The notes beneath the pieces are model-generated. The model was not told the origin of the DNA. It saw nothing but the letters and a program-made list of their open reading frames with translations, and did not search any database. Shown here piece by piece: positions 1-6,268 of a DNA stretch of 6,982 nt (position 1 is its first letter; each line of letters opens with the position of its first letter). Source of the DNA: Candidatus Thermokryptus sp. (GTDB lineage Bacteria; Bacteroidota; Ignavibacteria; Kryptoniales; Kryptoniaceae); assembly GCA_028276305.1 (NCBI GenBank), contig JAPYWO010000058.1:1-6982 (forward strand), in the 5' to 3' direction. A program made the position numbers and the translations under genes.

Positions 1-669
1 GGGAAGATATTTAGTGAGATTTCCCTCCTTCTCTTTAGTTAAAATCGCGAGGACATTTTGAGATACATCTTTGCTCACGACTTCGTTTTTGTAAAGCATT
101 TCCATAAGTTTCATTGCTTCCATTGGGGTTGAGATATTTTCATCACCTCTTGCTGATGCATCTGGACGAATCATCTTGCGCTGTAATTTCGTGTTTTTTA
201 AGCCGAGTTTCTCAAGCGTTTTATTCACATTATCCATCCCGACGAGGTCAATCAATATATTTGTTGCTGTGTTGTCGCTTACTGTGATCATTAAAACTGC
301 GAGGTCATAAATGCTTAATTCCGATAGCCCATCGCCAAATTCCTTTAGGACACCGCTACCGCCGACTTGTTGCTTTTTTTCAATTTTTACTTTGTCTGTA
401 AGTTTAAACTTGCCCTCGCTTGCCTGTTTCATGACTTCAATCAGTATTGGAATTTTTATCGCGCTACCTTGTGGGAAAGTTAAATTTTCGTTTATAAGAA
501 ATGTCTCGCCCGTCACGAGATTTTTAACCGCGACACCAATGACACCATCAGATGTATCGGCTATGAATTTGATTTTCTCAAATGTTTTCCTGTGAAGTAT
601 TTCAAGATTTTCCGGTTGCGCAATTGCCAAAGAGAGAATCAGCGGAATTAGAAAAAGAAATCTTTTCAT
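1..669 (-). CDS. Secreted class A beta-lactamase-like serine hydrolase (3' end cut off by window)
   Basis: This is the N-terminal 223 residues of a serine hydrolase of the class A beta-lactamase/penicillin-recognising fold. The frame is open to the window edge, so the C-terminal part, including the expected K-T/S-G motif, is not seen. It begins with a signal peptide (MKRFLFLIPLILSLAIA, then Q18) without a lipobox cysteine, which suggests export to the periplasm or outside. The active-site S-x-x-K is S69-A-I-K72 in the context FPQGSAIKIPIL. The SDN motif is S131-D-N133, followed by TATNILIDL. The region corresponding to the class A omega loop (about 160-182, ending GDENISTP) has no ExxLN; by length alignment with TEM-type enzymes a methionine falls where Glu166 should be. 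True beta-lactamase activity is therefore doubtful, and a peptidase, esterase or cell-wall role is possible. The ATG at 667-669 lies 8 nt after the symporter stop with no Shine-Dalgarno, so coupled translation is likely. Confidence 0.88.
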   Translation of the reverse strand, partial: MKRFLFLIPLILSLAIAQPENLEILHRKTFEKIKFIADTSDGVIGVAVKNLVTGETFLINENLTFPQGSAIKIPILIEVMKQASEGKFKLTDKVKIEKKQQVGGSGVLKEFGDGLSELSIYDLAVLMITVSDNTATNILIDLVGMDNVNKTLEKLGLKNTKLQRKMIRPDASARGDENISTPMEAMKLMEMLYKNEVVSKDVSQNVLAILTKEKEGNLTKYLP

Positions 670-677
670 TTTCGGTT

Positions 678-2102
678 TCAATTTTTATTTTCAACAAAAG
701 GTTTCCACTTCTCCGGTGGGTCAGGTGGGGTAAGTAAGCTTACAACTATCAGGACAATTATTGAGCCAGCAGCAGCTGGAAGGACGATATAATCAGCTTC
801 AAGTATTGGTTCATGCCTGAACATATTGATAAGGGTTATGATTAAAGTGATTCCCATTCCCGTTGCTATGCTTGCCACTCCAGCTGGTGTTGTAACCCTT
901 TTCCACAAAAAAGCTGCGAGCAGAGCTGGCGTCAATCCAGCACCTATCATCGTATATGCCGTTAATGCCATTTGTAAAACCGTTTGAAATCGCGTCAACA
1001 AAAGATAACCCAGAAATCCAAGGACGAAAATTAAAACCCTTTGTAAAGCTATTATCTGCTTGTGCGATGCGTTTGGGTTTATGAATCTCTGGTATATGTC
1101 TCTTGCGAGATTTGTGCTTGGCGTTAAAAGGAAACTGTTCGCCGTTGAAATTATAATAGCCATTGCAGCAACTATCAGCATAATTCCGACGACTTGTGGC
1201 AAACCTATTTCATGACCGTGTGTCGCAAGGTGTATTATGACTTTTTCCGATTCCTCAAGTTTAAATTTAACGCTTGCAAAAACAGCGAGCGCAGTTATTG
1301 ATGTTTCAATTATGATTGTTCCTATCACCCAAAAGACAACAGCTTGTCTTGCCGACTTTGCGTCTTTTGCGCTGAAAAATTTTTGATACATGCTTGACTC
1401 ACCAAGCAGAAGGAAAAATGTAGGGAAGAAAACGCCCATAGCCCAAATGAAATCCTTTTGACCGAAAACCGCAAATCTATCCGGCGGTAGCGTTTCCCTT
1501 ACGGTTGTCCATCCGCCAACATCGTTTAATACAATCGGGACCGCAAGCGCTATTCCAAGCAACATCAATGTCCCATTTATTATGTCCATGGTTATCACGG
1601 AGATCAATCCCGCAAGGGCAGTGAACAAAACAACAAACACTGCGGTTATTATAATTCCTTGTTCAACTGGAACGCCGGCTACGAGATTGAGGACAAATGC
1701 GCCACCTTTAAATTGATAGCTCGCTATTGTAACATATGCTATTACAATTGTGATTGTCCCCAGTATCCTTGCCCATTTGTTGTATCTTTGTTCAAGTATA
1801 TCAGGCATAGTATATTGGGCGATCTTTCTTACTCTCCCTGCGAGGAAGTACACAATCACGATCGCAACCCAAGCTCCAGCCGAAAGCCATAATTCTGAAA
1901 AACCAACTCTATATGCAAGTCCAGCGCCAGCAATTATGCTTCCGGAACCAATCCATGTTGCAAGTAGTGTCCCAACAAGTTTATAAACCGGGGTTGACCT
2001 TCCAGCGACCATAAAATCATCTTGTGTTTTAACCGACCTCGTTTTTAGAATCCCAATGGTGAGTAAAAGAGCAAGGTAAACGATTATCGCCGTTAAAAAC
2101 AT
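678..2102 (-). CDS. SSS-family (SLC5-like) sodium:solute symporter
   Basis: This is an integral inner-membrane transporter of the solute:sodium symporter family (LeuT fold), predicted to import a small organic solute with Na+. The family signs are an N-terminal membrane helix followed by DDFMVAGRS (30-38), the TM1-like stretch ATWIGSGS (50-57), GGWTTV-type loops, and the conserved TM8-like stretch with S321-T322 in ISTANSFLL. The last aligns with the Na+-binding Ser-Thr of PutP (residue numbers count from the GTG at 2106-2108). About 13 hydrophobic segments are apparent, and the tail after about residue 460 is proline-rich and cytoplasmic-like. The Asp55 of PutP is not conserved, so proline cannot be assumed as substrate; the central segment also recalls PanF-type members. 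An in-frame GTG at 2106-2108 gives 476 residues. I prefer the ATG at 2100-2102 (474 residues) because GGAG at 2108-2111 is 5 nt from it and overlaps the GTG. It lies close downstream of the M24 peptidase. Confidence 0.92.
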   Translation of the reverse strand: MFLTAIIVYLALLLTIGILKTRSVKTQDDFMVAGRSTPVYKLVGTLLATWIGSGSIIAGAGLAYRVGFSELWLSAGAWVAIVIVYFLAGRVRKIAQYTMPDILEQRYNKWARILGTITIVIAYVTIASYQFKGGAFVLNLVAGVPVEQGIIITAVFVVLFTALAGLISVITMDIINGTLMLLGIALAVPIVLNDVGGWTTVRETLPPDRFAVFGQKDFIWAMGVFFPTFFLLLGESSMYQKFFSAKDAKSARQAVVFWVIGTIIIETSITALAVFASVKFKLEESEKVIIHLATHGHEIGLPQVVGIMLIVAAMAIIISTANSFLLTPSTNLARDIYQRFINPNASHKQIIALQRVLIFVLGFLGYLLLTRFQTVLQMALTAYTMIGAGLTPALLAAFLWKRVTTPAGVASIATGMGITLIITLINMFRHEPILEADYIVLPAAAGSIIVLIVVSLLTPPDPPEKWKPFVENKN

Positions 2103-2107
2103 TTTCA

Positions 2108-2111
2108 CTCC
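2108..2111 (-). promoter_or_regulatory. Shine-Dalgarno of the SSS symporter
   Basis: On the minus strand GGAG runs directly into the sequence TGAAAATG. It sits 5 nt before the ATG at 2100-2102 and shares its last G with the alternative GTG at 2106-2108. The GTG would therefore have no usable spacing, which favours the ATG as the true start. Confidence 0.6.
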
Positions 2112-2121
2112 GTGTTTATTT

Positions 2122-3303
2122 TTAATAGATCAAGACGAGTTCCTCTTGTTCGCGACCCGTGATAATTGCTTTCTTTTCGGAGTTTATGTAGACATTCACC
2201 TCGGATCTGACGCCAAGTTTGCCGGGGATGTAAATTCCAGGTTCAAGTGAAAAGAGTGAGCCGGGGAGAAGTTTCCTTAGGTCTTGGGTTTCAAAGTTAT
2301 CAATGTTTGCGCCATTTCCGTGGACATTTTCCCCTATAGAGTGCCCAGTTCTGTGTGTGAAGTAGTCCCCGTAGCCTTTTTCTTGGATATATCTTCTTGC
2401 GACCTCATCAATTTCCCAACCAGCGACTTCAAGATTTTGGTTGAGGCGATTTTGTAGAAATGCTAAAGCTTCCCTTCTTGCGTCCCTTACGATATGGAAC
2501 AGATTTACATATTCCTCAGGCGGTTCATCACCTATGAAAGCACACCAGGTTATATCGTAGAAAATCGCCCCTGGTTCGTTTTTCTTCGCCCATAGGTCAA
2601 TTAAAAGTTTATCCCCGGGCTTTATCTCCCTTGAATTTTCAGGCGTCGGATAAAAATGAGGATTAGATGGATGGTCATTGACTCCAACTATCGGCGGGTC
2701 TTCGTCGGATGTTAACCCTTTGTCATAAAATCTTTTCAAAATGAATTGTTGAATCTCATATTCTGTTTTGTATTTCCCGCTTCTTACTCCTTTCCTTATT
2801 TCTTCAAATGCCTCATCAAGCGTTTCATCAACAAGTTTTCCAGCTTCAAAATGAGTTTTGATCAGATTTTCATCAATCAATGCTTCAAAAATTTGAACTA
2901 AGTCAGCAGACGAAATAATTTCGTGTCCGAGACCTCGTAGAAGTTCAATTGTCCCGGCATCAACGATTGATATGTAAGGGATTGCATTCATTGGAGAATA
3001 TTGCATGGCGATTTTTTTCGGTGAGCCGAGTATTTCTTTAAGTCGCTCGTGAAGTTCACGCCATCCGGAGTAAAAAAATTTTTTTCCGGGAAGAGTGTCA
3101 AGTTTGTCGGGTTCAACTCTGTGTACAAGTTTTATCGGTTCACCATTTGCGGGGATGAAATAAAACCATCTTCTTGTTGCGAGACCTTGGATTGACAAAC
3201 CGAGGATTTTCAAACCGATTTTATCCCTGTTGTGAAAGTCATAAAATAGCCAACCATCAATTCCGAGTTCAACGAGTTTCTCCTGTATTTTTTCAACTTT
3301 CAT
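2122..3303 (-). CDS. M24-family metallopeptidase (aminopeptidase P/prolidase-like)
   Basis: This is a predicted cytoplasmic dinuclear-metal peptidase of the pita-bread (M24) fold, a family that cleaves Xaa-Pro dipeptides or N-terminal residues before proline. Numbering from the ATG at 3307-3309, residues 1-140 form a creatinase/prolidase-type N-terminal domain and about 150-395 the catalytic domain. All five expected metal ligands are visible: D238 (LLIDLW), D252 (FYDITW), H323 (HRTGHSIG), E356 (SLEPGIY) and E370 (RSEVNV). A substrate-side NDHPSNPHF stretch lies at 211-219. The motifs differ from classic prolidase (DLW rather than DxG, DITW rather than DxTR), which I recall as a recognised M24 subgroup. 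There is no signal peptide, and about 395 residues is normal for the family. Two ATGs lie six bases apart. AAGGA at 3312-3316 is 8 nt from the second (3303) but only 2 nt from the first (3309), so I chose 3303. The gene precedes the SSS symporter by about 13-19 nt, depending on the start used, and they probably share an mRNA. Confidence 0.92.
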   Translation of the reverse strand: MKVEKIQEKLVELGIDGWLFYDFHNRDKIGLKILGLSIQGLATRRWFYFIPANGEPIKLVHRVEPDKLDTLPGKKFFYSGWRELHERLKEILGSPKKIAMQYSPMNAIPYISIVDAGTIELLRGLGHEIISSADLVQIFEALIDENLIKTHFEAGKLVDETLDEAFEEIRKGVRSGKYKTEYEIQQFILKRFYDKGLTSDEDPPIVGVNDHPSNPHFYPTPENSREIKPGDKLLIDLWAKKNEPGAIFYDITWCAFIGDEPPEEYVNLFHIVRDARREALAFLQNRLNQNLEVAGWEIDEVARRYIQEKGYGDYFTHRTGHSIGENVHGNGANIDNFETQDLRKLLPGSLFSLEPGIYIPGKLGVRSEVNVYINSEKKAIITGREQEELVLIY

Positions 3304-3311
3304 TGTCATTT

Positions 3312-3316
3312 TCCTT
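3312..3316 (-). promoter_or_regulatory. Shine-Dalgarno of the M24 peptidase
   Basis: The minus strand reads AAGGA followed by AAATGACAATG. The spacing is 8 nt to the inner ATG (3301-3303) and only 2 nt to the outer ATG (3307-3309). This decides the start in favour of the inner one, shortening the protein by two residues. Confidence 0.6.
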
Positions 3317-3339
3317 GATGAGTTTTTAATTAAGTTGGG

Positions 3340-3363
3340 AAGGGGGACGATGATGTCCCCCTT
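3340..3363. terminator. Perfect 9-bp hairpin after fumarase, terminator-like
   Basis: AAGGGGGAC (3340-3348), a 6-nt loop GATGAT (3349-3354) and GTCCCCCTT (3355-3363) form a perfect 9-bp stem. It lies 9 nt beyond the fumarase stop codon, the usual place for a terminator or 3'-end stabiliser of that minus-strand transcript. Read on the minus strand, the run of A's comes before the stem and the bases after it are CCCAACTTAATT, with no U-tract. Read on the plus strand, the stem is followed by Ts through 3366, a canonical intrinsic-terminator layout, although no plus-strand gene is present. It could therefore end antisense transcription, act in both directions, or protect the fumarase mRNA 3' end. 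Confidence 0.6.
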
Positions 3364-3372
3364 TTTGAGCGA

Positions 3373-4791
3373 TCAACCGCCACCAGAAACCCCAGCTACA
3401 AATCCGCCTTCGGTCATTTTTCTTATATCAAGGACTTTGTCAAGTTCATCCTCTTTCATCAGACCGAGTTCAAGTGCAACCTCACGGATCGTTTTATTCT
3501 CAGCCATCGCTTTTTTGACAATTTGAGCTGCTTTATCGTAGCCGATGTAAGGTGTGAGAGCAGTTGCAAGGATTGCGTTTTGTTCGGCGATGCGTTGCAT
3601 GTGTTCTTTGTTTGCGACGATCCCGTTAATGCATTTATCAACGAATACTTCGCTTGCGTTCGCAAGTATCGTTATTGATTCAAGTAAGTTCCGTGCTATA
3701 ACTGGGAGAGCGACATTAAGCTCAAAATTTCCAGAAGCCCCTGCAAGTGTGACAACCGAATCGTTCCCGATCACTTGCATTGATACCATTATAACAGCTT
3801 CAGGGATGACCGGGTTTATCTTGCCTGGCATAATTGATGAACCGGGTTGAAGTGCAGGTAAACGAATTTCAGCAAGTCCAGCTTGTGGACCTGAATTCAT
3901 CCATCTTAGGTCGTTTGCAATTTTGTAAAGCGCAACCGCAAGCGTTTTTAAAGCACCGCTTAATTCAACCGCTGTGTCCATAGTTGCTTGAGCCGAAAAG
4001 TGATTTCTCGTCTCTTTGAAAGGTATCCCCGTCTCTTGTGAGAGTGCCTCAGCAATTCTTCTGCCAAATTCCGGATGTGTGTTTATCCCAGTTCCAACCG
4101 CCGTTCCTCCAAGAGCAAGTTCATACAATCTCGGCAGAACCGAATTAATCCTTTCAATCGCAAGTTCAATTTGGGAAGCGTAACCCGAAAATTCTTGCCC
4201 GAGTCGCACTGGCATAGCATCCATAAGGTGGGTTCTACCAGTTTTGACTATGTCGTCAAATTCTTTTGCTTTTTCAATAAGTGCCTTGTGGAGTTTTTCA
4301 AGTGCCGGTAAAAGTTTTTCCTTCAGGGCAAGCGCTGACGAAATATGGATACACGCCGGGATGACATCGTTTGAAGATTGCCCAAGATTTACATGGTCGT
4401 TCGGATGGACGACTGTTTTGTCCCCTCGTTGAGCTCCTAAAATTTCACAGGCACGATTTGCGATAACCTCATTTGCGTTCATATTCGTTGATGTGCCAGA
4501 ACCCGTCTGGAAAACATCAAGCGGGAAATGTTCGTCAAGTTTCCCTTCAATTACTTCCTTTGACGCCTGCATTATCGCTTCCGCCTTCTTTTCATCAAGT
4601 AAACCGAGTTCTTTGTTAACCTTTGCTGCACAATACTTAACAAGCCCGATTGCTTTGATAAATGTCCTTGGGAATCTGATCCCGCTTATTGGAAAATTTT
4701 CAACCGCCCTTTGTGTCTGCGCTCCCCAAAGTGCCCAGGTTGGAACTTTTACCTCCCCAAGTGCGTCTTTTTCAACCCTGTAATCGGACAT
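3373..4791 (-). CDS. fumC: Class II fumarate hydratase
   Basis: This enzyme reversibly hydrates fumarate to L-malate in the TCA cycle; it is a cytoplasmic, iron-independent homotetramer of the aspartase/fumarase superfamily. At 472 residues it has the usual length, and key residues fall on exactly the E. coli FumC numbers: T100 in GSGTSTNMNANEV, S139/S140/N141 in GQSSNDVIP, T187-H188 in GRTHLMDA, and the signature loop S318-S319-I-M-P-G-K324-x-N326 with E331. The HPNDHVN stretch (129-135) matches the second dicarboxylate (B) site. The N-terminus YRVEKDALGEV...GAQTQRAVENFPISG is typical. Gly323 is fumarase-like (aspartases usually have Ala), but the following INPVIPE is closer to aspartase than to the NPTQCE of enterobacterial FumC. 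Aspartate ammonia-lyase is therefore a minor alternative. The ATG at 4789-4791 is supported by a strong Shine-Dalgarno. The gene is flanked by a 68-nt gap upstream and a hairpin downstream, so it may be its own unit. Confidence 0.94.
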   Translation of the reverse strand: MSDYRVEKDALGEVKVPTWALWGAQTQRAVENFPISGIRFPRTFIKAIGLVKYCAAKVNKELGLLDEKKAEAIMQASKEVIEGKLDEHFPLDVFQTGSGTSTNMNANEVIANRACEILGAQRGDKTVVHPNDHVNLGQSSNDVIPACIHISSALALKEKLLPALEKLHKALIEKAKEFDDIVKTGRTHLMDAMPVRLGQEFSGYASQIELAIERINSVLPRLYELALGGTAVGTGINTHPEFGRRIAEALSQETGIPFKETRNHFSAQATMDTAVELSGALKTLAVALYKIANDLRWMNSGPQAGLAEIRLPALQPGSSIMPGKINPVIPEAVIMVSMQVIGNDSVVTLAGASGNFELNVALPVIARNLLESITILANASEVFVDKCINGIVANKEHMQRIAEQNAILATALTPYIGYDKAAQIVKKAMAENKTIREVALELGLMKEDELDKVLDIRKMTEGGFVAGVSGGG

Positions 4792-4799
4792 GGCTTTTT

Positions 4800-4805
4800 C
4801 TCCTT
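4800..4805 (-). promoter_or_regulatory. Strong Shine-Dalgarno of fumarase
   Basis: The minus strand carries AAGGAG 8 nt before the fumarase ATG. It is the longest anti-SD match among the starts in this window and confirms the start at 4791. The rest of the 68-nt gap (4792-4859) is AT-rich. I could not identify a convincing promoter in it. Confidence 0.75.
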
Positions 4806-4859
4806 TTTATTTGTTTCGGTGCTTATTTGCTTAAAATTTTGGAAATAAAATTGAAAAAT

Positions 4860-6266
4860 TCAACCCAACGGAATTACCCTCCTCTTTATGAGCGCAAAGT
4901 AAACAACTGAAAAAAGCAACCCGGTTGATAAAAATCTCAAGTTAACATCGTAGATGAATTTTCCGATCAAATAGCAAAATGAGGCGATTGAGAGCGAAAT
5001 GGCTAAAACTAAAATTAGAAATTTCACGGGGAAAATGTCCCACAGTTTTATCCCGGATAGCGTCCTTAAAATGAAATATAACATCAAAGATGTCTCAATG
5101 TATGTTGAGAGCACAACCGCTACCGCAGGACCTTTTAAACCGATAACTTTCAGAAGCGATAGACCGAGTATAAAGTTTAAGGCAAGGTCAATCAATGAGA
5201 TAAACATGTAAATTTTTTGCTTACCCAAAGCAGAAAGGATTGGGCTATAAAGCAAAATCCTCACGGGGAGGAAAAATATATAAATCCTGAAAATTTCGGC
5301 GCTTTCAGCGTATTTTGGAGAGAATAAAACCACTATGAACTCGTTTGAGAAAAAAAGTAAATATGAAAAAACGGGAAGGACAAATACCGCGGTTGATTTA
5401 ATGACATCGCTTATGAGTTTTGCAACATCCGTTTTTTTACCTGCATCGTATAGTTTGCTTATTTCCGGAAAACTTACAGAGGCAAAAGAACTTGTTATTA
5501 ACGGGACAACTGGAAGTTCTTTAGCTCCAACGCCATAGATCGCATAAATCTCCGGCGCGAAATTACTCGCAATTATAAACTTGTCAATTTGCCTTGATAA
5601 AATCGCGCTTATGTGACCAAGGATGAGAGGGGAAGTATATGTCAAAACCTCTTTAAGTCGGGAATTTGTTAAGTTGAGATTGAAATTTTTCCTCAGGAAG
5701 CCAATCATATAAATGAATCTTAAAATTGCTATGGCTGACAAGCATGCAAAGATAAATAGAATCCCCTTGCTGAAAAAAGTGGAAAAAAGCACAGCGATGA
5801 TGTAAAGCATTACAGTTATAAGCGTCACGAGGAAAAGCTTTTTGAATTCATTTCTTAAAATGAAAATGGAGTCAAGGATTAAAGTTGGAATTGAGAACAG
5901 AAAGAACAAGGCGAAATAAAAAAAGTTTTCCGGGAAGAGCGCATTGTTTAAGATTTTCCCGATTTCAAATCTTAACAGGTAGAGCAAAATGGTTAAGGCA
6001 AAGCCAAGAAGTGTTAGGAAGGAAAATATGGTTGTTATATAATTGTTTGATTTTTCCTTCACGCCGAAGAAGTAAACGGCGCTTGAAAATGCAAATGAGA
6101 TGAGCGGAGTTATAGTGTTAAGTATGAGCCATATCTGATCGTAAAGCGCGAATTCGCTTTTTGAGAAATGGCGTGCGAGTATAATTGTTACTATTAGTAA
6201 GCCAGTAAGGTTGATGATTCTTGATAAACTGATCAAGCTGGCTTTTTTGACGATTGAATCAAGCAC
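4860..6266 (-). CDS. Polysaccharide/lipid-linked oligosaccharide flippase (Wzx/MVF-like)
   Basis: This 468-residue multi-spanning membrane protein resembles Wzx-type flippases of the MATE/MVF superfamily, which move undecaprenyl-linked sugar units across the inner membrane during O-antigen, capsule or exopolysaccharide assembly. About 12-14 hydrophobic helices are visible from residue 17 to 460. The N-terminus has the family pattern (KKASLISLSRIINLTGLL, then ARHFSKSEFALYDQIWLI). A charged DKF stretch around 228-230 is followed by a Tyr-rich segment (IYAIYGVGAKELP, 240-252), and there is a typical PKYAESAEIFRIY loop at 318-330. The GTG at 6264-6266 is the only start between the in-frame upstream TGA and the first helix. 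It has no evident Shine-Dalgarno and lies 2 nt after the acyltransferase TAA, which points to translational coupling. Its sugar substrate cannot be read from sequence. Assignment as a flippase rather than another MATE-like exporter is likely but not proven. Confidence 0.88.
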   Translation of the reverse strand: MLDSIVKKASLISLSRIINLTGLLIVTIILARHFSKSEFALYDQIWLILNTITPLISFAFSSAVYFFGVKEKSNNYITTIFSFLTLLGFALTILLYLLRFEIGKILNNALFPENFFYFALFFLFSIPTLILDSIFILRNEFKKLFLVTLITVMLYIIAVLFSTFFSKGILFIFACLSAIAILRFIYMIGFLRKNFNLNLTNSRLKEVLTYTSPLILGHISAILSRQIDKFIIASNFAPEIYAIYGVGAKELPVVPLITSSFASVSFPEISKLYDAGKKTDVAKLISDVIKSTAVFVLPVFSYLLFFSNEFIVVLFSPKYAESAEIFRIYIFFLPVRILLYSPILSALGKQKIYMFISLIDLALNFILGLSLLKVIGLKGPAVAVVLSTYIETSLMLYFILRTLSGIKLWDIFPVKFLILVLAISLSIASFCYLIGKFIYDVNLRFLSTGLLFSVVYFALIKRRVIPLG

Positions 6267-6268
6267 GC

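Noticed and set aside
311..595. 94-codon plus-strand open frame opposite the serine hydrolase
   Set aside because: It lies entirely antisense to a gene with clear catalytic motifs. Its translation is Ser/Phe/Pro-rich without a domain pattern, as expected from the reverse complement of coding DNA.
678..2102. Naming the symporter PutP (proline) or PanF (pantothenate)
   Set aside because: Family-level similarity is clear, but the PutP Asp55 is missing and no substrate-specific motif can be read by eye, so only the SSS family is assigned.
3335..3526. Plus-strand open frame beginning in the hairpin
   Set aside because: It starts inside the stem-loop and then runs antisense to the fumarase C-terminus. 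There is no Shine-Dalgarno and the composition is low-complexity Ser/Pro.
4807..4829. Twice-repeated TTATTTG and a weak AATTTT/AAAATT inverted repeat (4835-4852) before fumarase
   Set aside because: Short A/T-only or nearly A/T-only matches in an AT-rich spacer are expected by chance. The stem has no G-C pairs.
4792..4859. Possible promoter for fumarase in the 68-nt gap
   Set aside because: I found neither a sigma70 -35/-10 pair nor a clear Bacteroidota TTTG/TAnnTTTG pair. General AT-richness is not enough to call one.
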